DNA of 64,000 bases from Winogradskyella sp. PG-2 (GCF_000828715.1 NZ_AP014583.1:3718001-3782000); one strand, 5' to 3'; counted from the first letter of the stretch, positions 55,498 to 64,000 are shown. The notes: generated by a model from the letters alone, not told the origin. Translations and numbers: made by a program.

Positions 55498-56146
55498 TAT
55501 AAACCTACAAGAGATAAAGTCTTCAATACCAGAGAGCATCACATTGGTTGCCGTTTCTAAAACTAAACCTGTTAGTGATTTAATGGAAGCATATGATGCT
55601 GGTCAGCGAATTTTTGGCGAAAACAAGATTCAAGAAATGGCTGAGAAGTATGAAGAAACGCCAAAAGATATTCAATGGCATATGATTGGCCATGTTCAGC
55701 GAAACAAGGTGAAATATATGGCCAAATTTGTTAGCCTAATACATGGAGTAGATAGTCTTAAACTATTGAAAGAGATAAATAAGCAAGCAAAAAAACATAA
55801 TCGTGTGATTGATTGTTTACTTCAAATTAAAATAGCTAAAGAAGATAGTAAGTTTGGAATGTCTTTTAATGATGCCTCCGCTCTACTGCAATCTAATGAG
55901 TTTTCAGAATTAAAACATGTTAGCATTGTTGGCTTAATGGGAATGGCAACATTTACTGATAATTTATCTCAAGTTGAGACGGAATTTAAATTGCTAAAAT
56001 CTACGTTTAAAATACTTAAAATACTAAACCCCAAACTCTTAACTATTTCTATGGGTATGAGCGGTGATTACAAATTAGCAATTGACTGCGGAAGTACAAT
56101 GATTAGAGTTGGTAGCAGTATTTTTGGATCAAGAAATTATCAATAG
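55487..56146 (+). CDS. YggS-family PLP homeostasis protein
   Basis: This 219-residue protein has the YggS/PROSC pattern: LVAVSKTKPVSDLMEAYDAGQ with the PLP-binding lysine in VSKTKP, FGENKIQEMAEK, IQWHMIGHVQRNKVKYM and GMSGDYKLAIDCGSTMIRVGSSIFGSR. It folds as a TIM barrel, binds PLP and keeps vitamin B6 balance without known catalysis. It starts inside the DUF1015 gene (ATG at 55487), so both are translated together. Length is normal. Confidence 0.94.
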   Translation: MSISINLQEIKSSIPESITLVAVSKTKPVSDLMEAYDAGQRIFGENKIQEMAEKYEETPKDIQWHMIGHVQRNKVKYMAKFVSLIHGVDSLKLLKEINKQAKKHNRVIDCLLQIKIAKEDSKFGMSFNDASALLQSNEFSELKHVSIVGLMGMATFTDNLSQVETEFKLLKSTFKILKILNPKLLTISMGMSGDYKLAIDCGSTMIRVGSSIFGSRNYQ

Positions 56147-56214
56147 ATTTCTTAAATTATACCTTATACTTTTTTTAATTTAGTACTTTTAAATTAAACA
56201 TTTAATTCAGAGTT

Positions 56215-57585
56215 ATATACGCAATACTAGACATAGAAACCACAGGTGGTAAGTATAATGAAGAAGGCATAACAGAGATTGCTATTTATCAGTTTGATGG
56301 GCATAAAGTCACAGATCAGTTTATATCTTTAGTTAATCCAGAGCGTGAGATTCAACCTTTTGTTGTCAACCTTACAGGCATTAACTCTAATATGCTTAAA
56401 AATGCGCCAAAGTTTTATGAAGTTGCGAAACGTATTGTAGAAATTACCGAGGATTGCATTATCGTTGCTCACAATTCATCTTTTGATTATAGAATTCTTA
56501 AAACTGAGTTTAAACGCTTAGGATTTCCTTTTAAACGTAAAACATTATGTACTGTTGAGCTTTCAAAACAGTTAATACCAGACATGGAATCTTATAGTTT
56601 AGGAAAATTAGCTCGTGCACTTGGTATTCCTGTTAGTGATAGACATCGCGCTAATGGTGATGCTATGGCAACTGTGAAATTATTTAAGATGCTATTGCAT
56701 AAAGATTTAGAGAAAGTCATTATCAAAGATGCTGTTAAAGTTGAACAGAAGTCTAACATTGCGCCTAACCTTAAACAAATCATTGAAGAACTACCTTCGG
56801 ATACTGGCGTTTATTACATTCATAATGAAAAAGGAGAAATAATATATATAGGAAAAAGCAAAAATATAAAGAAAAGAATAACGCAACATTTTACAAATAA
56901 GAGTTCAAAATCTAAAAAGATTCAAACTTTAGTAAGTGCAGTTACTTATGAAAAAACAGGTAGTGAACTTGCCGCACTATTAAAAGAAAGTGAAGAAATT
57001 AAAAAGAATAAACCCATTTTTAATCGTGCATTAAGACGAACCATATTTACACATGCTTTATATAGCTATGTAGATGAAAATGGTTACATCAATCTAAAAA
57101 TTGATAAAGCGAATGGTAAAGAAATACCAATAACGACTTTTAGCACCAGATCTAGCGGAAAACATTTTATGTTTAAAGTTGTTGAGAATTATAACCTATG
57201 TCAAAAATTGACTGGATTATACACTACAAAAACTAGTTGCTTTAATTATGATGTTAAAGAATGTCTTGGTGCTTGCATTACTGAAGAGTCTTCGGAAGAA
57301 TATAATAAGCGTATAAATTCCCTTATACATAAATATAGTTACGATAATAAGAATATACTCATTATAGATCGTGGTCGTGATATAGAAGAAAAATCTGTTT
57401 ATTTAATAGAGAATGGGATTTTTAAAGGCATGGGGTTTTTCGATTTAAATCATCAGATTAATAACAGAGATGTATTGCAGTCTTTAATTACTCCAATGGA
57501 AAACAACAGGGATAATCAACATATTATTCAGAGTTATATGCGACGTAATAAAAGACTTAAAATTATTGAATTACAAGACCAATGA
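56215..57585 (+). CDS. Exonuclease domain-GIY-YIG fusion, start codon ATA in place of ATG
   Basis: The best-supported start of the protein is at 56215: there the sequence reads ATA TAC GCA ATA CTA GAC ATA GAA ACC, i.e. xYAILDIETTGG, the usual beginning of a DnaQ-like exonuclease (456 residues). No ATG, GTG or TTG precedes it after the in-frame TAA at 56203. The first true ATG (56392) loses the DIET motif and would inactivate the exonuclease. The exonuclease part (about 1-165) has HNSSFDYRIL and HRANGDA; then a GIY-YIG nuclease (about 205-285, GVYYIHNEKGEIIYIGKSKN in part), and a UvrC-like tail with CLGAC. The fusion resembles the Cho/UvrC-like nucleases of Bacteroidota. Either ATA is used or the gene is damaged. 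Confidence 0.8.
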   Translation: MYAILDIETTGGKYNEEGITEIAIYQFDGHKVTDQFISLVNPEREIQPFVVNLTGINSNMLKNAPKFYEVAKRIVEITEDCIIVAHNSSFDYRILKTEFKRLGFPFKRKTLCTVELSKQLIPDMESYSLGKLARALGIPVSDRHRANGDAMATVKLFKMLLHKDLEKVIIKDAVKVEQKSNIAPNLKQIIEELPSDTGVYYIHNEKGEIIYIGKSKNIKKRITQHFTNKSSKSKKIQTLVSAVTYEKTGSELAALLKESEEIKKNKPIFNRALRRTIFTHALYSYVDENGYINLKIDKANGKEIPITTFSTRSSGKHFMFKVVENYNLCQKLTGLYTTKTSCFNYDVKECLGACITEESSEEYNKRINSLIHKYSYDNKNILIIDRGRDIEEKSVYLIENGIFKGMGFFDLNHQINNRDVLQSLITPMENNRDNQHIIQSYMRRNKRLKIIELQDQ

Positions 57586-59528
57586 AACTAAGAATATTAC
57601 TATTTATCTTCTTATTATCTTCCTTTGTATTTGCACAAAATTTTAACTCTGCTATGCCAGTTTCAAAAAGTGATGTAGAGACTAATTATTATGCAAAAGA
57701 TTCTACAGCTAATGCTCTAGTAATTTATGACTACGGAAACAGTTTTGTAGATAAAGAAACATTTTGGCTTAGAGTACAAATAAAACATAAGACAAAAATT
57801 CTAACTGCAGAAGGAAGAGATCGCGGTGAAATCGAAGTAAGACTCTATAAAGGTAAGTCCTCTGAAGAGAAGATTAAAGATATTAGAGGTGCTACTTATA
57901 ATCTGGTTAATGGAGAGATAGTTAAAACAGAATTATCATCTAATGCAATTTTTAGAGAAGAAAACGAAAAATATACGCTTGTTAAATTTGTTCTACCTAA
58001 TGTTAAAGTCGGCAGTGTTATAACTTATAGTTACGAAACACAGTCTCGTTATATGAGTAAGTACCAACCTTGGTATTTCCAAGGTCAGGACCCTGTTTTG
58101 TATAGTGAATACAATACAAGCATTCCTGGTAATTATGAATATAATATAAAGTTAGTTGGTGGGATAAAACTAGATTTACAAGACACAGGTCTTAAAAAAA
58201 ATTGTATAAAAATTAATGGCAGTGTTGGTGCTGATTGCGCTACTGCAAAATATATAATGAAAAACATACCAGCATATAAACCTGAAGGTTATACTACAAC
58301 CTCATTAAATTATATAGCAAGAATTGAATATGAACTAAAAGTAGTAAAGCATTTTGATAGCCGTGTTGACAAACTCACTAAGACATGGGCAAACGTAGAT
58401 AAAGAACTAAAAATAGATAAGGATTTTGGAAAGCAAATAAGTAAAAAAAATATAATAAAGAAAGTTTTACCATCAGGAATATCTTCAATTAATAATGAAT
58501 TAGATAAAGCTATTGCTATATATAAATTTGTCTTAGATAGTTATAAATGGAATGGTAAATCAGAGCGATATGATGTTTCCATAAAAAACTTAATTAAGGA
58601 AAAAGTTGGTAGCTCTTTTGAAATTAATCTACTATTAGAAAACCTTTTAACAAGTCAAGGTTTTAAGGTATACCCTATCCTAATTTCTACTCGTGGTAAT
58701 GGGCTGGCAACAAAAGTTTACCCAGTTCTTACAGATTTTAACGATGTGATTTTAAAGACAATAATTGATGGTAAAGATTATTTTTTAAATGCAACAGATC
58801 CATATTTATCTTTTGGAGAATTGCCATTTAAATGTTTAAATCAATACGGAAGATTAATAGGCTTTGAAGATGGTAGCTATTGGGAAAATATAGAAGTAAA
58901 TGAGTTTTCATCTAGACAACATAGAGTAAACTTACATTCTTTTAAAGATGATATTTTTCAAGGTACAATTGAAAGCAAATTTACAGGTTACCATGCTCAT
59001 AATGTAAAAAAGAAATTTGATGAAGGTCAAAAAGATTATAAAGCAAAAAAGGCTGATAATTATTCTGATATTATTGTAGAAGAGCATAATGTCATAGATT
59101 TTGATAAAACCAAAGTTGATTTTAATGAAAAGATTAACTTCACTTTAGAGCCAGAACTGATAGGTAACAAAATCTATTTAAACCCCTTTTTAATTAAATT
59201 TTTTGAAGAGAACCCATTTAAATTACAAGAACGTACCTACCCTATTGACTTCGGTTACAAAGACGTCTACAATTATATCATGAAAATAGATTTAGGTGAG
59301 CATTTAAAAGCGTTAGAAATACCTGGTAACATAACATATGCCTTACCAAATAAATCTGGTTCCTTTATTTTTAATGTGGAATCTAAAGATAATGAGCTTA
59401 TTATATATTTTAAAGTGAAATTTAACTTCGCTATTTATGCTTCAGAATTTTATAGCTACTTGAAGAATTTTATGAATAAAATTGTTGTAACGCAAAAGAA
59501 CACAATCATAGTGTTAGAAAAACAGTAG
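57582..59528 (+). CDS. DUF3857 and transglutaminase-domain secreted protein
   Basis: This 648-residue protein has signal peptide MKLRILLFIFLLSSFVFAQ. Residues about 40-215 form a DUF3857 domain (VIYDYGNSFVDKETFWLRVQI in part). A transglutaminase-like core follows (about 290-430) with INNELDKAIAIYKFVLDSYKWNG, SFEINLLLENLLTSQGFKVYPILISTRG (in part) and FLNATDPYLSFGELP. The usual transglutaminase cysteine is replaced by Phe-Glu in GSSFEINLLL, so catalysis through that residue is not expected. It starts four bases inside the preceding nuclease gene (ATGA), so it is likely in the same operon. Role unknown. Confidence 0.88.
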   Translation: MKLRILLFIFLLSSFVFAQNFNSAMPVSKSDVETNYYAKDSTANALVIYDYGNSFVDKETFWLRVQIKHKTKILTAEGRDRGEIEVRLYKGKSSEEKIKDIRGATYNLVNGEIVKTELSSNAIFREENEKYTLVKFVLPNVKVGSVITYSYETQSRYMSKYQPWYFQGQDPVLYSEYNTSIPGNYEYNIKLVGGIKLDLQDTGLKKNCIKINGSVGADCATAKYIMKNIPAYKPEGYTTTSLNYIARIEYELKVVKHFDSRVDKLTKTWANVDKELKIDKDFGKQISKKNIIKKVLPSGISSINNELDKAIAIYKFVLDSYKWNGKSERYDVSIKNLIKEKVGSSFEINLLLENLLTSQGFKVYPILISTRGNGLATKVYPVLTDFNDVILKTIIDGKDYFLNATDPYLSFGELPFKCLNQYGRLIGFEDGSYWENIEVNEFSSRQHRVNLHSFKDDIFQGTIESKFTGYHAHNVKKKFDEGQKDYKAKKADNYSDIIVEEHNVIDFDKTKVDFNEKINFTLEPELIGNKIYLNPFLIKFFEENPFKLQERTYPIDFGYKDVYNYIMKIDLGEHLKALEIPGNITYALPNKSGSFIFNVESKDNELIIYFKVKFNFAIYASEFYSYLKNFMNKIVVTQKNTIIVLEKQ

Positions 59529-59552
59529 TTTTACTTTTTGTACTTTTAAGTC

Positions 59553-60386
59553 ATGGAATCTCAGAACAAACATACTTGGAAAACCAAACTTCATGAAATT
59601 ATTTATGAAGCTGACACTCCTGCTGGAAAGTTATTCGACGTCATTCTATTAATAGTAATTATAGCTAGTATTGTTTTAGTAATGCTTGAGAGTGTTGATA
59701 GTATAGATAAGAATTACCATAACATTTTAATAAGTTCAGAATGGATTATTACTATCCTCTTTTCTCTAGAATATATTGCACGTGTAATTACCGTTAAAAA
59801 GCCTATAAAGTACATTACAAGCTTTTATGGTATTATTGATTTACTATCTACAATACCTATGTATCTATCATTCTTTTTTGTCAGTTCAGGTTCGTTTGTA
59901 GCATTTAGAGCATTACGCCTATTACGTGTATTTAGAATTTTAAAACTTACAAGATATATTGGTGCTTCAACACAATTTGTAAGAGCGCTAAAAACAAGTC
60001 GAGCAAAAATAGCAGTGTTTTTATCTTTTGTAATTATTCTGTGTATTATTCTTGGTACTGTAATGTATTTGGTAGAAAGTGAAAAAGGAAGTGGATTTAC
60101 AAGCATTCCAAGGAGTGTATATTGGGCCATAGTTACACTAACAACTGTTGGATATGGTGATATAGCGCCTGCAACACCTCTTGGTCAGTTTATTGCTTCT
60201 ATAATTATGATTATGGGTTATGGTATAATAGCTGTGCCAACTGGGATTGTTTCTTCTGAAATGACAAAAGCAAATAGGGATAATGTTCCTACTAATACAC
60301 AGTCTTGCTTAAATTGTCTTGCGAGTAACCATCGTGATGATTCACAATTTTGTCATAAATGTGGACACGAATTACACCATGACTAA
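59553..60386 (+). CDS. Voltage-gated-type potassium channel with C-terminal zinc ribbon
   Basis: This 277-residue ion channel has six membrane segments, with the S4 voltage-sensor FRALRLLRVFRILKLTRY (about residues 119-135) and selectivity filter TTVGYGD (197-203), so it should conduct K+. A short C-terminal tail contains CLNCLASNHRDDSQFCHKCG (252-270), a small zinc ribbon of the kind that often follows other proteins in bacteria. Flavobacterial relatives have the same layout. Its last eight bases overlap the start of miaA (ATGACTAA). Confidence 0.93.
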   Translation: MESQNKHTWKTKLHEIIYEADTPAGKLFDVILLIVIIASIVLVMLESVDSIDKNYHNILISSEWIITILFSLEYIARVITVKKPIKYITSFYGIIDLLSTIPMYLSFFFVSSGSFVAFRALRLLRVFRILKLTRYIGASTQFVRALKTSRAKIAVFLSFVIILCIILGTVMYLVESEKGSGFTSIPRSVYWAIVTLTTVGYGDIAPATPLGQFIASIIMIMGYGIIAVPTGIVSSEMTKANRDNVPTNTQSCLNCLASNHRDDSQFCHKCGHELHHD

Positions 60387-61287
60387 TACACTCATTTCTA
60401 TAGTTGGACCAACTGCTATCGGTAAAACTGCCTTGAGTATTAAACTGGCTCAGCGTTTCAATGCTGAAATTATTTCTGCAGATTCACGTCAGTTCTATAA
60501 AGAAATGAATATTGGTACAGCTGTGCCATCATTGGAAGAGCTTAATTATGTAAAGCATCATTTTATTCAACATAAATCTATAGAAAGTAACTATAACGTT
60601 GGGGATTTTGAACGCGATGCAATTATAAAGATTGAGGAGTTACATCAAAAAAATCCTTTTGCAATAATGGTTGGTGGATCGGGATTATACGTAAAAGCTG
60701 TAACAAAAGGTTTAGATTATTTCCCAGAAGTAGATGATAAAGTTAGAACTAAACTTAATTTAAAATTTGAAACAGAAGGTATAGAATCACTACAAGAACA
60801 ACTAAAGTTACTCGATCTTAAAGCATACAATACAATAGCTATTGATAATCCTCAGCGTCTTATAAGAGCTTTAGAAATTTGTATTGGCACAAATAAACCT
60901 TATTCATCTTATTTAACCAATTCAAGTAAGAATCGTGCATTTAAATCTATTAGTATAGGGTTAAATGCTGAACGCTCTGTTATCTACGAAAGAATTAACC
61001 AACGTGTAGATCTAATGATTGAAAATGGTTTGCTGAAAGAAGTTGAAGCACTCTTACCTTATAAACATTTAAATGCCTTAAATACCGTTGGATATAAAGA
61101 ACTCTTTCAGTATTTTGAAGGACACTGTACATTAGAATTTGCCATTTCAGAAATAAAAAAGAATACAAGGCATTTTGCCAAACGTCAGTTAACTTGGTTT
61201 AGAAAAGATGATGCTATTATATGGTTTGATTATAAAACTGAGTTAGAAGATATTCTAAAACGATTAGATTTTTATTCTAAGAAATAG
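60379..61287 (+). CDS. miaA: tRNA dimethylallyltransferase MiaA
   Basis: I choose the ATG at 60379 (302 residues, MTNTLISIVGPTAIGKTAL), because the P-loop GPTAIGKT should be near the N-terminus; an upstream frame from 60319 lies wholly in the channel gene. MiaA adds dimethylallyl to A37 of tRNAs that read UNN codons. Further motifs are ISADSRQFYKEMNIGTA, VGDFERDA, VGGSGLYVKAV, AIDNPQRLIRALEI and ELFQYFEG. It overlaps the K+ channel stop (ATGACTAA), so translation may be coupled although the functions are unrelated. Confidence 0.98.
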   Translation: MTNTLISIVGPTAIGKTALSIKLAQRFNAEIISADSRQFYKEMNIGTAVPSLEELNYVKHHFIQHKSIESNYNVGDFERDAIIKIEELHQKNPFAIMVGGSGLYVKAVTKGLDYFPEVDDKVRTKLNLKFETEGIESLQEQLKLLDLKAYNTIAIDNPQRLIRALEICIGTNKPYSSYLTNSSKNRAFKSISIGLNAERSVIYERINQRVDLMIENGLLKEVEALLPYKHLNALNTVGYKELFQYFEGHCTLEFAISEIKKNTRHFAKRQLTWFRKDDAIIWFDYKTELEDILKRLDFYSKK

Positions 61288-61305
61288 AAAAACCTTATTC
61301 TAGTT

Positions 61306-61692
61306 TTATAAACTCAGTGATTTATTTTCAATTAAGAAATAACCTATAAAGGTAAAAATTAAAATTCCTAATCCATCAGCAATAAGATCTGCAATATCTA
61401 GAGTACCATTAGGAAAAAATGCCTGACTTAGTTCTTCTAGTAAAACAAAAACCGAAACTAAAACAGTACCTAGAGGTAATTTTTGTCAGAATCTGATAAC
61501 TCTAAACTTTAATACAAAGTTTAGTAATAAAGTTAAAGTTCCGAATAGAAAAAAATGGCCTAATTTGTCTCCATTAGGCAATATACTTACAAATTCAAAG
61601 AATATATTCTGTTTTCCTGTATTGGCTGAAAATACAATTCACAATATAAAAACGAAGAATACAATAGTTATAGTTTGTAAAGATTTATGCAT
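61306..61692 (-). pseudogene. VanZ-family membrane protein gene with two in-frame TGA codons
   Basis: From the ATG at 61692 the frame reads MHKSLQTITIVFFVFIL, TGA (61639-61641), IVFSANTGKQ, NGDKLGHFFLFGTLTLLLNF, then VIRF, TGA (61486-61488), QKLPLGTVLVSVFVLLEELSQ, then NGTLDIADLIADGLGILIF and a normal TAA at 61306. This is the VanZ pattern (KLGHF; EELSQxF; DxxDLxAxxxG) and would be 128 residues. No frameshift is present. In VanZ relatives the first broken codon is a tryptophan before the IVFSA segment, so each TGA most simply came from TGG by one G to A change. The gene probably no longer makes a working protein. It converges on miaA. Confidence 0.9.
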
Positions 61693-61713
61693 TAACTTCA
61701 GGATTAATTAAAC

Positions 61714-61740
61714 AAAAACCCAGACAACGTCTGGGTTTTT
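61714..61740. terminator. Strong terminator downstream of the OmpR-type regulator gene
   Basis: A perfect 12-bp stem (AAAAACCCAGAC with GTCTGGGTTTTT) has a three-base loop AAC. It lies just past the regulator's stop codon on the minus strand and carries A/T runs on both sides. Confidence 0.92.
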
Positions 61741-61762
61741 AATACTATATAAATTTATGAAG

Positions 61763-62473
61763 TTATGCTTTAACATTAACCACTAACCTAAAGCCTTCAC
61801 CATGAATATTTAATATTTCTACATTTGGGTCTGGTTTTAAATATTTACGCAACTTCGCAATATAAACATCCATACTACGAGATGTAAAGTAATTATCATC
61901 TCTCCAAATTTTTGTTAATGCTAATTCTCTCGGCATTAAATCATTTTCGTGCAACGCCAATAAACGAAGTAATTCATTTTCTTTCGGCGATAATTTAGAA
62001 GGTTCACCTCCATCAAACTTTAAGAAACGTAATTTTGAGTTTAAATCGAAACGTCCTATTTTAAATTCAAATTGTTTGCTATCAGCAACCGTATCAGTAG
62101 CTTTACGCTGAATAATAGCTTTAATTTTCATTAATAAAACTTCACTATCAAAAGGCTTATTTAGATAATCGTCTGCTCCAACTTTGTAGCCTTTAAGAAC
62201 ATCTTCTTTCATAGCTTTAGCTGTTAAGAAAATAATTGGCACATCCGTATTTTTTTCGCGAATCTCTTTTGCTAAAGTAAATCCGTCTTTATAAGGCATC
62301 ATTACATCCAAGATGCAAAGATCGTAATCGTCCTTTTTGAATTTCTCGAAACCTTCCATCCCATTTTTAGCATGGACGACATCGTAATCATTCATCATTA
62401 AATAATCTTTTAAAACAGTTCCAAAATTTGGATCGTCTTCTACCAAAAGTATTTTTTTGTTTTGCTCTTCCAT
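61763..62473 (-). CDS. OmpR-family response regulator
   Basis: This 236-residue regulator has a receiver domain (residues 1-120) with LLVEDDPNF, phospho-acceptor Asp56 in CILDVMMPYKDG, and Lys in YLNKPFDSE. The C-terminal winged helix (about 140-233) has LSPKENELLRLLALHENDLMP, TSRSMDVYIAKLRKYL and ILNIHGEGFRLV. The latter matches the trans_reg_C family. Its partner kinase gene ends nine bases upstream, so the two form one operon and system. Confidence 0.96.
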   Translation of the reverse strand: MEEQNKKILLVEDDPNFGTVLKDYLMMNDYDVVHAKNGMEGFEKFKKDDYDLCILDVMMPYKDGFTLAKEIREKNTDVPIIFLTAKAMKEDVLKGYKVGADDYLNKPFDSEVLLMKIKAIIQRKATDTVADSKQFEFKIGRFDLNSKLRFLKFDGGEPSKLSPKENELLRLLALHENDLMPRELALTKIWRDDNYFTSRSMDVYIAKLRKYLKPDPNVEILNIHGEGFRLVVNVKA

Positions 62474-62482
62474 AGTTCGTTT

Positions 62483-64000
62483 TTATGATATTAACGGCAA
62501 CTTTATAATAAAAGTGCTGCCTTTGCCTTTTTCACTTTCTACTGATATATGACCATGATGGTCATCTATTATACGTTTTACATAAGCTAAACCTAACCCA
62601 TGCCCTTTAACATTGTGTACATTACCTGAGTGTTCTCTATAAAATTTATCGAACACTTTTTTCGCAACTTGCTTTGACATTCCGTTGCCTTGATCTGTTA
62701 TTTTCAATATTATATTAGTTCCTATATTTTCAGTATACACGTCTATTTTTGGTGCATTGTGTGAATATTTAATAGCATTATCTAATATATTAACGATCAC
62801 ATTTGTAAAATGTGTTTCGTTTGCTAAAACTGATGACTTAACAGCACCTAAATGTGTGTTTATGTAACCTTGCCTATCTTCTACAATTAACTCAACGTGA
62901 GTCATTGCATCTTCAATTATGTCGTGTAACTTTAAACGTTCCTTACTAATATTAAGCTCGTTTTTTTCGAGCTTAGAAATACGTAATACATTTTCTACTT
63001 GAGCATGCATACGTTTATTTTCATCTTTTATCATTCCTAAATACCGCTTAACCTTCTCTTGGTCATTTATTATTTTAGGGTTTTTTATTGAGTCTAACGC
63101 CAAATTTATGGTTGCTATTGGTGTTTTGAACTCATGCGTCATGTTATTAATAAAATCTGTCTTTATCTGAGATATTTGACGTTGTTTAATTAATTGGTAA
63201 ATCGCACTAGAATAGGCTACAATTATTACACTTGTAAAAACTACTGATAATATTATCATCTTAATAATTGAGGATAATAAATACTTCTTTCTATCCGGAA
63301 AATCTAACCAAAGTGTATAACTACTTTCATTGTTATTATCTAAAAAAATAGGAATACCATGAAAAGCATTTTTTTTGTCAAAATTTTGAGTTTGCACCTT
63401 GGTAGCTAAATCGTCATCATACACTGAGAATTCGAAATCTAGATCTATACCTTCCCCAGATAATTCCCTCTCTAATAAAATTCTAACTTCAATTGGTGTT
63501 ATTCGTTTATATATTGGAATATCTTTTAGTAATGTTTTAAATGAATTTTCAAACATCTGTTTACGCAACTCTGGCATATTACTGTACTCAGTCAAAGTCT
63601 GTTGTGGTGCAATTCTACGACTACCATCTAAATTAGCATTGTCGTAAATCTTAGTGACACGATCATTAGACAACGTACTAATAGTAATACTGTCTGCATC
63701 AATTTCAAAGAACATGGATGGTACTTTAAAGCGTTCTTCTAAAACAGTATTACGATGAATTATCGTTCTATCGTTTATATCATCATCACTCTCTATGTAA
63801 AGTTGCTGTAATAAAGTAGAATCTGGTGTCTTATTTTGAGCAATAAGAGGTTGAATTTTCAAAAAATAGTCTCTCAACTCAAACTCTTCTATATCTCTCG
63901 ACACAAAACTCAAAGCTCTTTTTACACTTAGTGTGAAATTTTTATTCTCATTTTCTAAACTATTGTTAATAAAAAATGATTGAACGAAAATTATACCAAT
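62483..64000 (-). CDS. Sensor histidine kinase, 5' end outside the window
   Basis: The frame stays open to the right edge of the window, reading IGIIFVQSFFINNSLENENKNF at that end, so its start lies beyond 64000; the in-frame TTG at 63913 is not the real start. A periplasmic sensor region (ISTLSNDRVTKIYDNANLDG, in part) leads to one membrane segment (IIKMIILSVVFTSVIIVAY), followed by HisKA with MTHEFKTPIATINLALDS (phospho-His) and HATPase_c with NVIVNILDNAIKYS, DQGNGM and KGHGLGLAYVKRI. It lies nine bases before the OmpR-type regulator. The ligand is unknown. Confidence 0.95.
   Translation of the reverse strand: MGIIFVQSFFINNSLENENKNFTLSVKRALSFVSRDIEEFELRDYFLKIQPLIAQNKTPDSTLLQQLYIESDDDINDRTIIHRNTVLEERFKVPSMFFEIDADSITISTLSNDRVTKIYDNANLDGSRRIAPQQTLTEYSNMPELRKQMFENSFKTLLKDIPIYKRITPIEVRILLERELSGEGIDLDFEFSVYDDDLATKVQTQNFDKKNAFHGIPIFLDNNNESSYTLWLDFPDRKKYLLSSIIKMIILSVVFTSVIIVAYSSAIYQLIKQRQISQIKTDFINNMTHEFKTPIATINLALDSIKNPKIINDQEKVKRYLGMIKDENKRMHAQVENVLRISKLEKNELNISKERLKLHDIIEDAMTHVELIVEDRQGYINTHLGAVKSSVLANETHFTNVIVNILDNAIKYSHNAPKIDVYTENIGTNIILKITDQGNGMSKQVAKKVFDKFYREHSGNVHNVKGHGLGLAYVKRIIDDHHGHISVESEKGKGSTFIIKLPLIS

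Noticed and set aside
60319..60378. Longer miaA start at 60319
   Set aside because: The extra 20 residues lie in the K+ channel gene, are unlike MiaA, and would push the P-loop inward. ATG at 60379 fits the family.
35696..61692. Alternative genetic code in which TGA, TAG or TAA is read as an amino acid
   Set aside because: All three stop codons end many ordinary genes in the window at the expected positions, and only a few small genes carry internal stops.

Overview
The window comes from a low-GC marine-type member of the Flavobacteriaceae (Bacteroidota); I cannot fix the genus. Evidence: AT-rich coding sequence, two giant proteins with C-terminal type IX secretion (T9SS) sorting domains, promoters of the TTG-N19-TAnnTTTG type, many flavobacterial lipoproteins and carboxypeptidase-regulatory-domain proteins (DUF5686, DUF6503), a YtxJ bacillithiol-type protein, and a small SRP RNA of Bacteroidota type.

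Layout. 1-7996: a truncated thioredoxin-like gene, a transaldolase-like aldolase, a small lipoprotein, an SDR oxidoreductase, the SRP RNA gene with a clear promoter, a glutaminyl cyclase, an acyl-CoA thioesterase and several envelope proteins. 8052-12148: two overlapping TraB/ChaN/EreA-like secreted proteins, then a LytS-type kinase with a LytTR regulator behind an inverted 15-bp motif. 12197-17910: glyA, fahA, a long RluA-type pseudouridine synthase and a lipoprotein, separated by strong hairpin terminators. 18251-35495: the accessory core. It has a 2267-residue T9SS protein on the plus strand and, converging on it, a probable two-gene operon of a TPR-CHAT protease lipoprotein (split by a frameshift in an A7 tract) and a 2372-residue T9SS protein with a seven-copy 204-bp repeat array.

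35696-45821: a pseudogene, an acetolactate-decarboxylase-like protein, ytxJ, clpB, a TraB/GumN protein, a TetR regulator with two matching palindromic operators and its neighbouring broken thioesterase, deoC, an NTF2-like/histidine-phosphatase fusion, and smpB. 45983-61287: a DUF5686 outer-membrane protein, an Xaa-Pro dipeptidyl-peptidase, pcm, and a closely packed plus-strand run of oxidoreductase, hbd, M23 peptidase, DUF1015, YggS, exonuclease/GIY-YIG, DUF3857, K+ channel and miaA. 61306-64000: a broken VanZ-like gene and an OmpR-type two-component system whose kinase runs off the window.

Two themes stand out. First, a possible envelope protease-plus-surface-protein pair (TPR-CHAT and the repeat-rich T9SS protein). 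Second, a group of small genes damaged only by point changes: three carry two in-frame stop codons each with no frameshift, and a fourth has ATA where its ATG should be. Most of these changes can be explained by G:C to A:T transitions. No CRISPR array, tRNA, rRNA, insertion sequence or prophage was seen.
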